A stretch of 64,000 nucleotides of DNA, taken from NCBI RefSeq assembly GCF_003664185.1, contig NZ_RCCS01000004.1, forward strand, positions 186,001 to 250,000, in the 5' to 3' direction. The notes under the pieces are model-generated. The model saw only the letters and a list, made by a program, of their open reading frames with translations. It was not told where the DNA came from and did no database searches. Position numbers and translations under genes: made by a program. This DNA comes from Tenacibaculum discolor. Lineage in GTDB: Bacteria; Bacteroidota; Bacteroidia; Flavobacteriales; Flavobacteriaceae. Shown one piece after another: positions 43,818 to 51,630 of the stretch (positions are counted from its first letter, which is position 1; each line of letters begins with the position of its first letter).

Positions 43818-45377
43818 TTATTTTTTTTGTAAAAACAATACGAGCAAGGCGGAGGCTGCTGCGCCAATACCTACTTGGATTTTTAATCGTTTGCGCTTTT
43901 TGGCTTGTTGGTCTTCTGCCACGTTTTTTTTAAAGCGTTCTTGATAGTCTCGTAGGGCTAATTCATTAGCGGTACGTGTGTTTTGAGCTTCTTCTTTTAG
44001 GTACTGGGTGTAGTTTGCATCGTATCGCAACCATACTTTGTAGAGTTCTCGTTGTAAGGGTTGTTCGAAATAATACAGCATTTCTCCGCCTAAATGTGCT
44101 TTGGCTCGTAAGGCTTTTACTTTTTCTAAGAGTGGGGTTATTTCTTTTTCATAGCTTTTTTCCCGTCCGTCGTTATAGGTTTTTTGTAAATGGGCTAGGT
44201 TGTTTACTAACCATTGTTCTGCATTGGCTTCAAATGGAAATATCGGGTCTAGTCCATAGGTGGATATTTCTTTTCGTACCACAATAAAGCGGTAGTCGGC
44301 TACGATGGGGTTGGTTTCATTCTCTACCACAAAATAGAGTGTTCTACTGTTCACATTGGCTGACTTGATAAATTCTTCTACCTTGAAATAGGGAGCATGC
44401 TTTTTAAATTCTTCGAAAAAATTATCGATAAATGTTTTTAATTTTTCCGCAAAGGCTAGCGCATGGGCTAGGGTTTCTCCGTCGCAATGTTCATAAGAAC
44501 TATAGGCGGTTTCGTTGCGTAAATGGGCAATGCCTAAGTCTACTTCTTTGAAGATTTCGTTGAACAAGTGTTGTGTCCTTGCACGGTTTCTAAAAGTGAT
44601 AGCTTCGCCTAATTGGGTAATTTTTTGTTGTAGCTTGTCTCGTAAATCACGTCTGATTTTAAGTTCTACTACTGAGGCATCGTAATACGAACCACTACAG
44701 GAGTTCATTTCTTGTATGAATTCACTCACGGCATAGTTCACTAATTGTCCGACGCCTTTAGCTAGTTCACTACCAATAGCTGCAACTATAGCTCCTGATA
44801 AGCCTTGGGTCTTTGGGGTCATTAATACATCGTCAGATTGGTGTATGTCCTGTTCTTTGAATGTTTGTAAGGTTCCGTCTATGGTATAGTACCCGTCGTT
44901 TACGTCAAATGTGTGTTGATTTTTTGGGACTATCACATATACATGACTATAACCCTCTCCCTCTTGTTGTATAACTCGTCGCAAGTAGTGTGTAACCCCA
45001 CAATTTAATAACACACTGCTTGCGAAAATGCTATAACTTTTGCAATCCAATCCCTGTGAGCGAGTCGCCCAAGCACAGGCGGGGCTACGTAATAATTGGT
45101 CGTAGGTATCTATCTTATATTGAAGATGCTGATACAAAAACTTGTGTAGCTCCTTGCATAATTTTTGTAAGGGGTGGTTTGCAAATTTTTCTTGGGATAG
45201 CTTTTGGGTGTGATGTTGGTATTTATATACCCACAATGCCATACTTTCAATTGCTACCTTGGTGTCTCCGTTGGCAATTTTTACACTACTACAGTCGCTT
45301 TTTGGAAGTAACTTGTCGTATGTACTTCCTTTTTGGATGGGTCTGTATAAGATGGTATTAATTGCCTCGGGATTCAC
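43818..45377 (-). CDS. Transglutaminase-like protein with C-terminal membrane helix
   Basis: 519 residues, probably starting at GTG (45375-45377), since no ATG exists in the open frame. A transglutaminase/protease-like core lies at about 60-185: Cys in SQGLDCKSYSIFASSVL, His in EGYSHVYVIVP and Asp in YYTIDGT. The middle is helical and charged; the end has LKIQVGIGAAASALLVLFLQ and KK. First gene of the leftward operon of small membrane proteins. It could cut peptidoglycan peptides or cross-link proteins during assembly or entry. Confidence 0.65.
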   Translation of the reverse strand: MNPEAINTILYRPIQKGSTYDKLLPKSDCSSVKIANGDTKVAIESMALWVYKYQHHTQKLSQEKFANHPLQKLCKELHKFLYQHLQYKIDTYDQLLRSPACAWATRSQGLDCKSYSIFASSVLLNCGVTHYLRRVIQQEGEGYSHVYVIVPKNQHTFDVNDGYYTIDGTLQTFKEQDIHQSDDVLMTPKTQGLSGAIVAAIGSELAKGVGQLVNYAVSEFIQEMNSCSGSYYDASVVELKIRRDLRDKLQQKITQLGEAITFRNRARTQHLFNEIFKEVDLGIAHLRNETAYSSYEHCDGETLAHALAFAEKLKTFIDNFFEEFKKHAPYFKVEEFIKSANVNSRTLYFVVENETNPIVADYRFIVVRKEISTYGLDPIFPFEANAEQWLVNNLAHLQKTYNDGREKSYEKEITPLLEKVKALRAKAHLGGEMLYYFEQPLQRELYKVWLRYDANYTQYLKEEAQNTRTANELALRDYQERFKKNVAEDQQAKKRKRLKIQVGIGAAASALLVLFLQKK

Positions 45378-45523
45378 TTCTTTTTCTTTTGCTGAGTCAA
45401 AAGTACTTGAAGTGTTTTGTGGGGAGTCAGGGTTTGAAAGGCTTCGCTAAGTTATGCTGTAATTAGCTAACTTTTGGAAGGATTGGGTAAGATTTGGGAG
45501 GGATTAATACATGAAATGGCTTT

Positions 45524-46792
45524 TTATTCTTCCTCCATTTGCGAACCTATAAAAGGTATTTTTGGAGCTAAAAAGTAACCTGTTAAGCTAGCAAAGAGGA
45601 TTGGAACAAAGTGTCCGAACCCTGTTAGGGTAGCTAATAAAATTGTGGTACTCATTGGGGTTCTCGTTACACAAGCATTAATAGCTGCCATACAGCTAAC
45701 TATTGCTAATGTCAAATTCATTGTTGGGAATAATTGATGAATAATTAATCCTAGTGTTGCTCCTACAAAAAACAAAGGAATGATAAACCCTCCTCTCCAA
45801 CCTGATGTTACAGTTATTGAAATGGCTATAATTTTAAAAATTAAAATAGCTAGTAATAAAGTCAAAGAAAAATTGCCTGAAAGGAGTTCATTAATCTCAT
45901 GATGTCCAAAATATCGTGTTATAGGAAAGTAAAATGCTATAATCCCGAGTAAAAGTCCTCCTATTAGAGTCCTGATATAAATGGGTAACGGTCTTTTTTC
46001 AAATATAGATTTGAAAAATTTGACACAAAAAATAAATCCCCATCCAAATGTAGCACCAACTATAGCAAATAAAACAGCGTAACCAAAATCAAAAAGTCCC
46101 GAATACTCATAAGCAGATAAATCCCATATTGGACCAAGTCCCAAATGAATGATTAAAGCAAAGACTAAATAACTGAAACAGCTTGCTACAAATGCAGGTA
46201 TAATTGCTCTATAATATTCAACAGCGTGTTTATGATGTAGTATTTCTAATGAGAATAAACTTCCTCCCAATGGAGCGCCAAACAATGCTGTAAAACCCGA
46301 TGCCATACCCGCAATACTTAATGACCTTAATTCTTCTCCTTTCAATCGAAATAATTTTCCTATCCAAGTTCCTGTTGAGCCTGTTACTTGTACTAAAGGT
46401 GCTTCTGGTCCAAGACTACCCCCTGATGCAACACATAATAAAGAGGAAAGTATCATTGAGGGATTGTTTTTGGGGTCAAGTTTTCCTTTATTAAATCTAA
46501 TGTTATTTACAATTAAGTGTATTTCTCCTGGGTCTCCTATAAAGTGAATTACCAATCCTGCTAAAAACCCACAAATTGCCATTAGAGGAATAACCTGCCA
46601 ACCACTAAAAAAAGCTAAACTATGAGTCAAAAACTCAAGCCCAATCCAATAAATACCCGCTATCACTCCGCCTATTAATCCAAGAAGAGCCCATAATAAA
46701 AATGACCGACTAAAAACAAAAGGATTGAATCGAATAGGTTGGTCTAAAATATTTAGATATGTAACTAGTTTTCTTCGTTGTTTTAATTTCAC
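45524..46792 (-). CDS. ClC-family chloride channel/antiporter
   Basis: 422 residues with about ten hydrophobic segments. The anion-filter region GGSLGPEAPLVQ is clear and includes the gating-type Glu in GPEAP. Later segments GWRGGFIIPLFFVGATLG and RTPMSTTILLATLTGF also match ClC. It moves chloride across the inner membrane. It sits between replication genes and the late operon with its own flanking noncoding DNA and a terminator upstream, as an extra 'moron' gene. Confidence 0.9.
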   Translation of the reverse strand: MKLKQRRKLVTYLNILDQPIRFNPFVFSRSFLLWALLGLIGGVIAGIYWIGLEFLTHSLAFFSGWQVIPLMAICGFLAGLVIHFIGDPGEIHLIVNNIRFNKGKLDPKNNPSMILSSLLCVASGGSLGPEAPLVQVTGSTGTWIGKLFRLKGEELRSLSIAGMASGFTALFGAPLGGSLFSLEILHHKHAVEYYRAIIPAFVASCFSYLVFALIIHLGLGPIWDLSAYEYSGLFDFGYAVLFAIVGATFGWGFIFCVKFFKSIFEKRPLPIYIRTLIGGLLLGIIAFYFPITRYFGHHEINELLSGNFSLTLLLAILIFKIIAISITVTSGWRGGFIIPLFFVGATLGLIIHQLFPTMNLTLAIVSCMAAINACVTRTPMSTTILLATLTGFGHFVPILFASLTGYFLAPKIPFIGSQMEEE

Positions 46793-47100
46793 CGTACTTT
46801 ATTTATTTTGCGCGGTAAAGTTATATGATATAAACTAACTCATATAATAATATTATAAAAAATAGTTTAACCTTTGTCTTCTTATAGCTTTTTCAGGAAA
46901 ACAAAAAGAGCATTCAATATATGAATACTCCTTTTTTTTGTACAGTGATTTGTCCCCATATTTGTCTGTACATTTTTATTAATGATTAGTAACGTTGAGT
47001 TTATAAATGTTATTGCCTTTAACTTATAACATTGTAAAAAATTCTCAAAAACTGATTGCAACATACTTAATCGTTTTTAAATTAATTTTCTTTACTTTTT
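46793..47100. other. Gap with a bidirectional terminator
   Basis: Holds the ClC promoter region and a hairpin at 46907-46931 (GAG.ATTCA/TGAAT.CTC) with A-runs before and T-runs after (46903-46938). This ends transcription of the replication genes before ClC. A 60-codon minus-strand open frame inside is not convincing as a gene. Confidence 0.6.
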
Positions 47101-47289
47101 CTATACTAAATCATATACTTCTAAAAATCTTCGTACTTCACTTGGGCGTAGCTTCTTTTTATGTTTGGCTACCTCAAAAGGTAAATGGCGTATCTCTGCG
47201 ATAATCTCATTAATCGTTACTCGCATTTCTCTCTCTGGTAGGTAATAGTATTTTTCAAATAGTTTCTTTTTACTGTAAATAGCGGTCAT
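47101..47289 (-). CDS. Small basic protein, unknown
   Basis: 62 residues, MTAIYSKKKLFEKYYYLPER then a helical basic part (IIAEIRHLPFEVAKHKKKL). It could be a small DNA-binding protein. Last gene of the replication operon, 17 bp after the preceding stop. Confidence 0.5.
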   Translation of the reverse strand: MTAIYSKKKLFEKYYYLPEREMRVTINEIIAEIRHLPFEVAKHKKKLRPSEVRRFLEVYDLV

Positions 47290-47306
47290 TGTTTATGTGT
47301 TTACTG

Positions 47307-47924
47307 CTAATAGGCTTTCTCATAGACATACCCTGTAATGGTATTGTTGCCATCATACACATATACCTTTTTGGGTTCGTGTACGTAACTGGTGCTTCCT
47401 GACATTAGAATGTAATTGATAAGGCTTTGATTGTCTAGCTTGTAGTAGTAACGCAGGGTTACTCGAATGATAAATGTTTCAAACTGACAAAAAAATTCTT
47501 CTTCGCTTATTCTTCCGTCTTCATGGTGTCTTTTTCCTCCGATATTGTCTTGATGTTCCTTAACAAAACTTAACAGCTTTTCGTAAGTGTTGGCTTGTAA
47601 GTAAGCGACATACATCGGGTCTTGTTCTTTGGTTTTGGGTGGGGTTTCCCTTGTTCCTCCTTGTAATACTAATTCGTTTTCTAACATACTTTTTAAACTC
47701 TGTGCATTTCCATAAAATCTCGTATCGTTTACATTAGTTACGTTTCTTGCGAGTATGGTAATGCCTTGTTGTTCGTCTTTGTAATTGGTATTGTGGGTGA
47801 TTAGTATTGCTTCGTTAGGGTATCTCGGGTGTTTGTGAATAGTTATTGTGGGTAAAATGTGTTCTATCGCTCCTGATGTTCCTGTGATAACTATATTACC
47901 ATTTGCTGATTGTTGTATTTTCAT
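47307..47924 (-). CDS. Unknown protein of the replication region
   Basis: 205 residues. N-terminal beta-rich section (ITGTSGAIEHILPTITIHKH), then a helical middle (MYVAYLQANTYEKLLSFVKEH) and an acidic-to-aromatic end (YYKLDNQSLINYILMSGS). No signal peptide. No family recognised. Its start overlaps the end of a 48-residue frame upstream by 29 bp. Confidence 0.55.
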   Translation of the reverse strand: MKIQQSANGNIVITGTSGAIEHILPTITIHKHPRYPNEAILITHNTNYKDEQQGITILARNVTNVNDTRFYGNAQSLKSMLENELVLQGGTRETPPKTKEQDPMYVAYLQANTYEKLLSFVKEHQDNIGGKRHHEDGRISEEEFFCQFETFIIRVTLRYYYKLDNQSLINYILMSGSTSYVHEPKKVYVYDGNNTITGYVYEKAY

Positions 47925-48042
47925 GTTCTTTTTTTAATTGTACTTCTCTTTTTGCGTTTCCTTGCGCTTTATTGCGTTTTTCTTGCGTCTTCCAATACTG
48001 CTTTTCTTCTTGGAGTTCACACCATTTTTGATAACTGTTCAT
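47896..48042 (-). CDS. 48-residue basic peptide (uncertain)
   Basis: MNSYQKWCELQEEKQYWKTQ, then a Lys/Gln/Asn-rich stretch to the stop at 47896-47898. Its codons run through a cluster of phased CGCAA motifs, so the open frame could be a by-product of a DNA repeat rather than a gene. Confidence 0.35.
   Translation of the reverse strand: MNSYQKWCELQEEKQYWKTQEKRNKAQGNAKREVQLKKEHENTTISKW
47952..47987. repeat. Phased TTGCG cluster 1
   Basis: TTGCG begins at 47952, 47962, 47972 and 47983 (spacing 10, 10, 11 bp), with T/C-rich spacers, roughly (TTGCGYTTTY)n. One face of the helix is marked four times. Confidence 0.65.
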
Positions 48043-48181
48043 TGCTTATTTTTTATCTAATTCTGATCTCCCAACGATAGACTGATTTACTGGCGAGCTT
48101 AATGGGTATTTCGGGGTTTCAGAGTTTCAGTCTCATACTACAAACCCTTTTTCTGTGTTGGTTGATGCTTTGTTTTTTTTC

Positions 48182-48490
48182 TTATGTGGTTACTATTGTC
48201 GTGATATGTTGTTTGGTTTGATTGTCAAAAAACATAAGCTGATTGGTAGCTTCTACGTATTTGGACTTTTGAAATCGTTTGTACATGCTATTGATTAAGG
48301 TGTTGATAGTTTTACTATTTTTACTCAAATGGTTATACCAAACAGGGTTTGCATAGGTGGTATGGCTTGTTTTATACTTTAAATGACTATTCCCATTTTT
48401 TAAGAGGATAACCATTTTAAGCTTGCTACATTTAGGACAAGTGATTTTGTGTCCTGTTCCGCAATGGCATCGGTTTTCTTTTTTGCTCAT
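48182..48490 (-). CDS. Zinc-ribbon protein of the replication region
   Basis: 102 residues. CHCGTGHKITCPKC at 8-21 offers four Cys for one zinc ion. The rest is basic and helical. Its start is 4 bp before the replication-protein stop region, so co-transcribed. Likely nucleic-acid binding. Confidence 0.55.
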   Translation of the reverse strand: MSKKENRCHCGTGHKITCPKCSKLKMVILLKNGNSHLKYKTSHTTYANPVWYNHLSKNSKTINTLINSMYKRFQKSKYVEATNQLMFFDNQTKQHITTIVTT

Positions 48491-48493
48491 TTT

Positions 48494-50332
48494 TTAGATT
48501 CTGTTTTGATTGTTATAGTGTACCATAGAGGGCAATGCAGATAGATAGCTATGTGGTAGGTTGGTTTGTACATAGGTATATAGCTGTTTTGCCGTATAAT
48601 TGCCTTTTTCATATTTCTTGATGGCTGTTGTAATTTTCTTTTGATAGGTCGCTTTGCGCTTTCTTGCGTTTTGTTGCGTTTGTCGTTGCGCTTTTTCTAT
48701 TGCCTTTCGTTCCTGATACTTCACATGGGTTTTCCAAACTTTGTGTAGTCCGAAAAAGCCTATTTCATGGGTTTGGGTACGTGTTTTATCAAAATACAAC
48801 GAGGGATACAATGCGGTTACTTGTGATTTGATAAACCACTTGCGGGCAAACTCCAGTTTCCAACGGTATTCTTTGAGCTTTTGAATCAGGGTTGTCTTTT
48901 GAGTGATGTTTGTAAATAGTTCGTTGTTTAGGTAATTGATGGCTTTTTTCCATTCGCCTACATAGACATTGTGCTGTTTCCAAAGTTTTGCAGATGTTTT
49001 GATACAATCTTGTAGTAAAACTGCCTTAAATTCTTCAGTCGTTACATTTGCGTAGAGTTCTATTTTTTGCAAATAGTCATAACGCAATCCTTTGTAACTA
49101 TCATACACACCGTCTGCTAGTTCTTGCGCTAGTTCTCTATCGTCTTGCAATCGAGCTAGAAAATTATGCGTAAGCGGGCTGTTTGTGCCTTGGCTTGTTT
49201 TTTCTTGCTTTAAAAAATCAGGCAATAGGGCTTTGACTGCTTCGGAAGTTTGGCGCGGGCGAGTTGTTGTTTTCTTACTTATCACTGTGGTGTTCTTGTA
49301 GAAGCCGTCCGCAGGACATCTAAATTCTTCCTTTTGGAATCCTGTGTTATTTACACAGTCTTTTATTTCTTTTTCTTTTAATAAAAAGGTTCTAGTAGTA
49401 TCATTATTATCTGGTAATTCTTTCCAGTTCTCCTGTTTAAAAAATTGGTTTTCAATTCTTTTGGGTTTTGGTGGATTTCCGTCTAAAATTGTTAGAATTT
49501 CAGGGTGGAAATTAACGGTTATGGGTTTGTATTGGTTGGTATATGTATAGTTGATTAAAATGTTTGCTTCTCTAAGGCGTTTGATGTGGTTTTGCGCTGT
49601 TTTTTTGCAAATAGCAAGTCTTGGTATCTCTGCGATGGTATGTGTCGCTAATTTGCGGTGGTCTATGGTTAGCTTTGGTAAGGCATTTTTTAATACACTG
49701 GTTGGACGATTCATTTCTAAGAGATATGAATTGCGTTGTTTTAATTGGGCGATATAAAAGCCTATCAAGACATTAAATAAAAGCTCGGTGGTGTACTTGA
49801 TAGTTGGTTTGCGCTTTTTTGCGATATAGTTTGCGTTTTTTTGCGCATTGAATTTTACTACAGCCTTGTTGTAGGTGTTTGCAAATTCACTACGGTGTTT
49901 CTTTGTAAAGTCTGCAACCTTTTGAGCTAGCCTTGGAGTGTTAGGAGTTATAACCGTTTTGTTATACTCAGCTATGGTTTTGTTGTATTCTATAGCTTGC
50001 TGATTATAACTATGTACATATTGACGGTAGTTATCCATCGTACTTTTCATTGCGCTTCTATCTAAAAAAGGATAGTTGATATAGTTGTAGTGCTTGCTTG
50101 TCGCTTTTTCATACTCTTTTCCCTTTTTTAAAAGCAAATAACCGTGTTGGGTATTAAATTCCTCTACAGCTTTGTTGTATTGCGCATCGTTCAGCTTATT
50201 GCGCTGCGCATTGTCTTTAAATAGCTTAATGGTTAGTTGGGTGATGGCATCCAACGTTGTGCCTTGTAAATATTCATGTACTTTTTGATTGTACAATCCT
50301 ATTTTTGTTAGTGATGTATTGTTTTTTTTCAT
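48494..50332 (-). CDS. Winged-helix replication protein
   Basis: 612 residues, Lys/Asn/Gln-rich. The centre (about 205-290) looks like a winged helix of plasmid or phage initiators: RLAICKKTAQNHIKRLREANILINY followed by a hairpin wing ITVNFHPEI. The flanks are helical and basic. No catalytic Tyr/His motif of rolling-circle Reps was seen. It is preceded by three hairpins and contains two of the four phased TTGCG clusters, which may be its own binding sites. A replication role is inferred from these features and from position behind the HTH switch gene. Confidence 0.55.
   Translation of the reverse strand: MKKNNTSLTKIGLYNQKVHEYLQGTTLDAITQLTIKLFKDNAQRNKLNDAQYNKAVEEFNTQHGYLLLKKGKEYEKATSKHYNYINYPFLDRSAMKSTMDNYRQYVHSYNQQAIEYNKTIAEYNKTVITPNTPRLAQKVADFTKKHRSEFANTYNKAVVKFNAQKNANYIAKKRKPTIKYTTELLFNVLIGFYIAQLKQRNSYLLEMNRPTSVLKNALPKLTIDHRKLATHTIAEIPRLAICKKTAQNHIKRLREANILINYTYTNQYKPITVNFHPEILTILDGNPPKPKRIENQFFKQENWKELPDNNDTTRTFLLKEKEIKDCVNNTGFQKEEFRCPADGFYKNTTVISKKTTTRPRQTSEAVKALLPDFLKQEKTSQGTNSPLTHNFLARLQDDRELAQELADGVYDSYKGLRYDYLQKIELYANVTTEEFKAVLLQDCIKTSAKLWKQHNVYVGEWKKAINYLNNELFTNITQKTTLIQKLKEYRWKLEFARKWFIKSQVTALYPSLYFDKTRTQTHEIGFFGLHKVWKTHVKYQERKAIEKAQRQTQQNARKRKATYQKKITTAIKKYEKGNYTAKQLYTYVQTNLPHSYLSALPSMVHYNNQNRI
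48654..48690. repeat. Phased TTGCG cluster 2 (inside replication gene)
   Basis: TTGCG begins at 48654, 48664, 48674 and 48686 (10, 10, 12 bp). The motif falls in different codon phases of the same gene, so protein coding does not explain the spacing. Confidence 0.65.
49809..49845. repeat. Phased TTGCG cluster 3 (inside replication gene)
   Basis: TTGCG begins at 49809, 49819, 49831 and 49841 (10, 12, 10 bp), again in several codon phases. Confidence 0.65.
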
Positions 50333-50347
50333 ATATTCGAGGTTCTT

Positions 50348-50460
50348 AAAGTTCTGCGTTCTTGCAGAACTTTTTTCATAGCAATTTTTAACGGTTAGTG
50401 ACGACTAACCGTTTTTTGTTTTAAAAAAGTAACCCACAACTTGAATGTTGTGAGCTACTT
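50348..50460. other. Three consecutive hairpins upstream of the replication gene
   Basis: AAAGTTCTGC/GCAGAACTTT (50348-50373), AACGGTTAGT-gacg-ACTAACCGTT (50390-50413) and CACAAC/GTTGTG with outer AAGTA/TACTT (50427-50460). On the minus strand the third is followed by a T-run and could end the HTH transcript. The other two lie in the leader of the replication gene. Confidence 0.65.
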
Positions 50461-50492
50461 ACAATAAGTGCTTACTTATCGCTGTGGTGTCT

Positions 50493-50508
50493 TTGCGTTT
50501 TTCTTGCG
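50493..50508. repeat. Phased TTGCG pair (cluster 4)
   Basis: TTGCG at 50493 and 50504 (11 bp), just downstream of the HTH gene, with the same T/C spacers as clusters 1-3. Confidence 0.45.
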
Positions 50509-50523
50509 CTTTCTTTTTCATGG

Positions 50524-50757
50524 TTATTGTTCAAAACTCTCTACTATCTTTTCTAAGAATTGAATTTTTGGGATATGGTATTTACCGTCTTGAAAGATTG
50601 CTTGAATGGTATTTTTATGGATGCGGTTTTTAACCGTGTTAGGATGTACCTTTAAATATTTTGCGCAACCATCTACGGTAAGCATGGTATCATTGGCATT
50701 AAAAATGGTTAAGGCTTTAAGGTTTACTTTTAATAAGTCTGCTTGGGTCATATTCAA
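50524..50757 (-). CDS. HTH protein, excisionase or Cro-like
   Basis: 77 residues. HTH_17-type domain at about 28-70 (LTVDGCAKYLKVHPNTVKNRIHKNTI) with a wing (DGKYHIPKIQF). Divergent from the S24-type repressor across a 157-bp operator region, the usual place of the lytic-side regulator or excisionase of a temperate virus. Confidence 0.7.
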   Translation of the reverse strand: MNMTQADLLKVNLKALTIFNANDTMLTVDGCAKYLKVHPNTVKNRIHKNTIQAIFQDGKYHIPKIQFLEKIVESFEQ

Positions 50758-50823
50758 TTTTTTAAGTTTTTGTGCTACTTTTTATTTTTTGCTCACAAAC
50801 ACCAATAATCTATCGTTAATTGT

Positions 50824-50891
50824 TATATTTGTGGACAATTACGGCGCAAAAATAAAATCAATTGTCAACTTTTAAAACAAATTGTGGACAA
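50824..50891. promoter_or_regulatory. Divergent promoter/operator region of the repressor switch
   Basis: TTGTGGACAA occurs at 50829-50838 and 50882-50891, with a related half site (ATTGTCAAC) between. TATATTTG at 50824-50831 (plus) and TATTTTTG at 50847-50854 (minus) fit the -7 form TAnnTTTG. Promoters overlap the repeated sites, as in repressor-controlled switches. Confidence 0.6.
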
Positions 50892-50914
50892 AATAATTTA
50901 AAAAAATTGATAAG

Positions 50915-51628
50915 ATGTTGAAAACCAGCTCGGAAATTTTACAGGAGTTATTAGACCATTTAGGAATCAAAGCAAACCGCTTATCAGTAGAGATTGGAGA
51001 CAATAGCAATTCTCGTATCTACTATGTAAGAAATGGAAGAAGTAAAATAAGCCCAAAGCTTGCCAAAGCGATTACTAATAGATATAAAGAGATTAATTAT
51101 ATGTATTTGCTTACAGGAGAGGGAGAGCTTGTCAACAAGGATATTATGGTGAATGCAAATGGGAATGTTTTTGTGGAAAAACCTGATGGTAGTTTTAACG
51201 TAACTACACGATTGATTCCTTTTGATGCCTATTCTTCTTTTTTAGAAACCTTGGATGATGCAAATGTAATTTATGAATGGGAGGAAGTAACTTTTAATGT
51301 AGAAAAGTACGGTCGTGGTAATTACGAAGCATTTAGAACTAAAAATGATAGTATGAACGGGGGAGGAATTAATGATACACCTAACAGAGCTTTGGTGTTG
51401 GGTAGAGAACTTGGACGCCATCATTGGATGGACGGATTCAATCCTACTTTATACGGATGGATTATTCTTTCTAAGCACAATGTTTTTCACAAGGATATTA
51501 TCGGACTGGATAAAGAAAACGGGACGATTATTTGCCATAGTAGAAATAATAGTCCCGAGTATTCAGATTTTGAGTTAGACCTTAATGAGGTGTATCAAAT
51601 TTTTAAAGTAATTAAAAGAACGTTTTAA
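50915..51628 (+). CDS. CI-like repressor with S24-type C-terminal domain
   Basis: 237 residues. N-terminal XRE-like HTH (about 8-58, LGIKANRLSVEIGDNSNSRI) and C-terminal S24/LexA-like fold with KNDSMNGGGINDTPNRALVLG near 150 (Ser in NDSM) and WIILSKHNVFHKDIIG. It would hold the element silent by binding the operators upstream. Self-cleavage on DNA damage is possible but the catalytic Lys is not certain. Confidence 0.8.
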   Translation: MLKTSSEILQELLDHLGIKANRLSVEIGDNSNSRIYYVRNGRSKISPKLAKAITNRYKEINYMYLLTGEGELVNKDIMVNANGNVFVEKPDGSFNVTTRLIPFDAYSSFLETLDDANVIYEWEEVTFNVEKYGRGNYEAFRTKNDSMNGGGINDTPNRALVLGRELGRHHWMDGFNPTLYGWIILSKHNVFHKDIIGLDKENGTIICHSRNNSPEYSDFELDLNEVYQIFKVIKRTF

Positions 51629-51630
51629 AT

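Noticed and set aside
46882..47064. 60-codon minus-strand open frame downstream of the replication genes
   Set aside because: It runs through a bidirectional terminator hairpin, has no family-like pattern and is best explained as noncoding.
48494..50332. Rolling-circle Rep assignment for the 612-residue protein
   Set aside because: No HUH motif with a following catalytic Tyr was found; only a winged-helix-like centre is visible.
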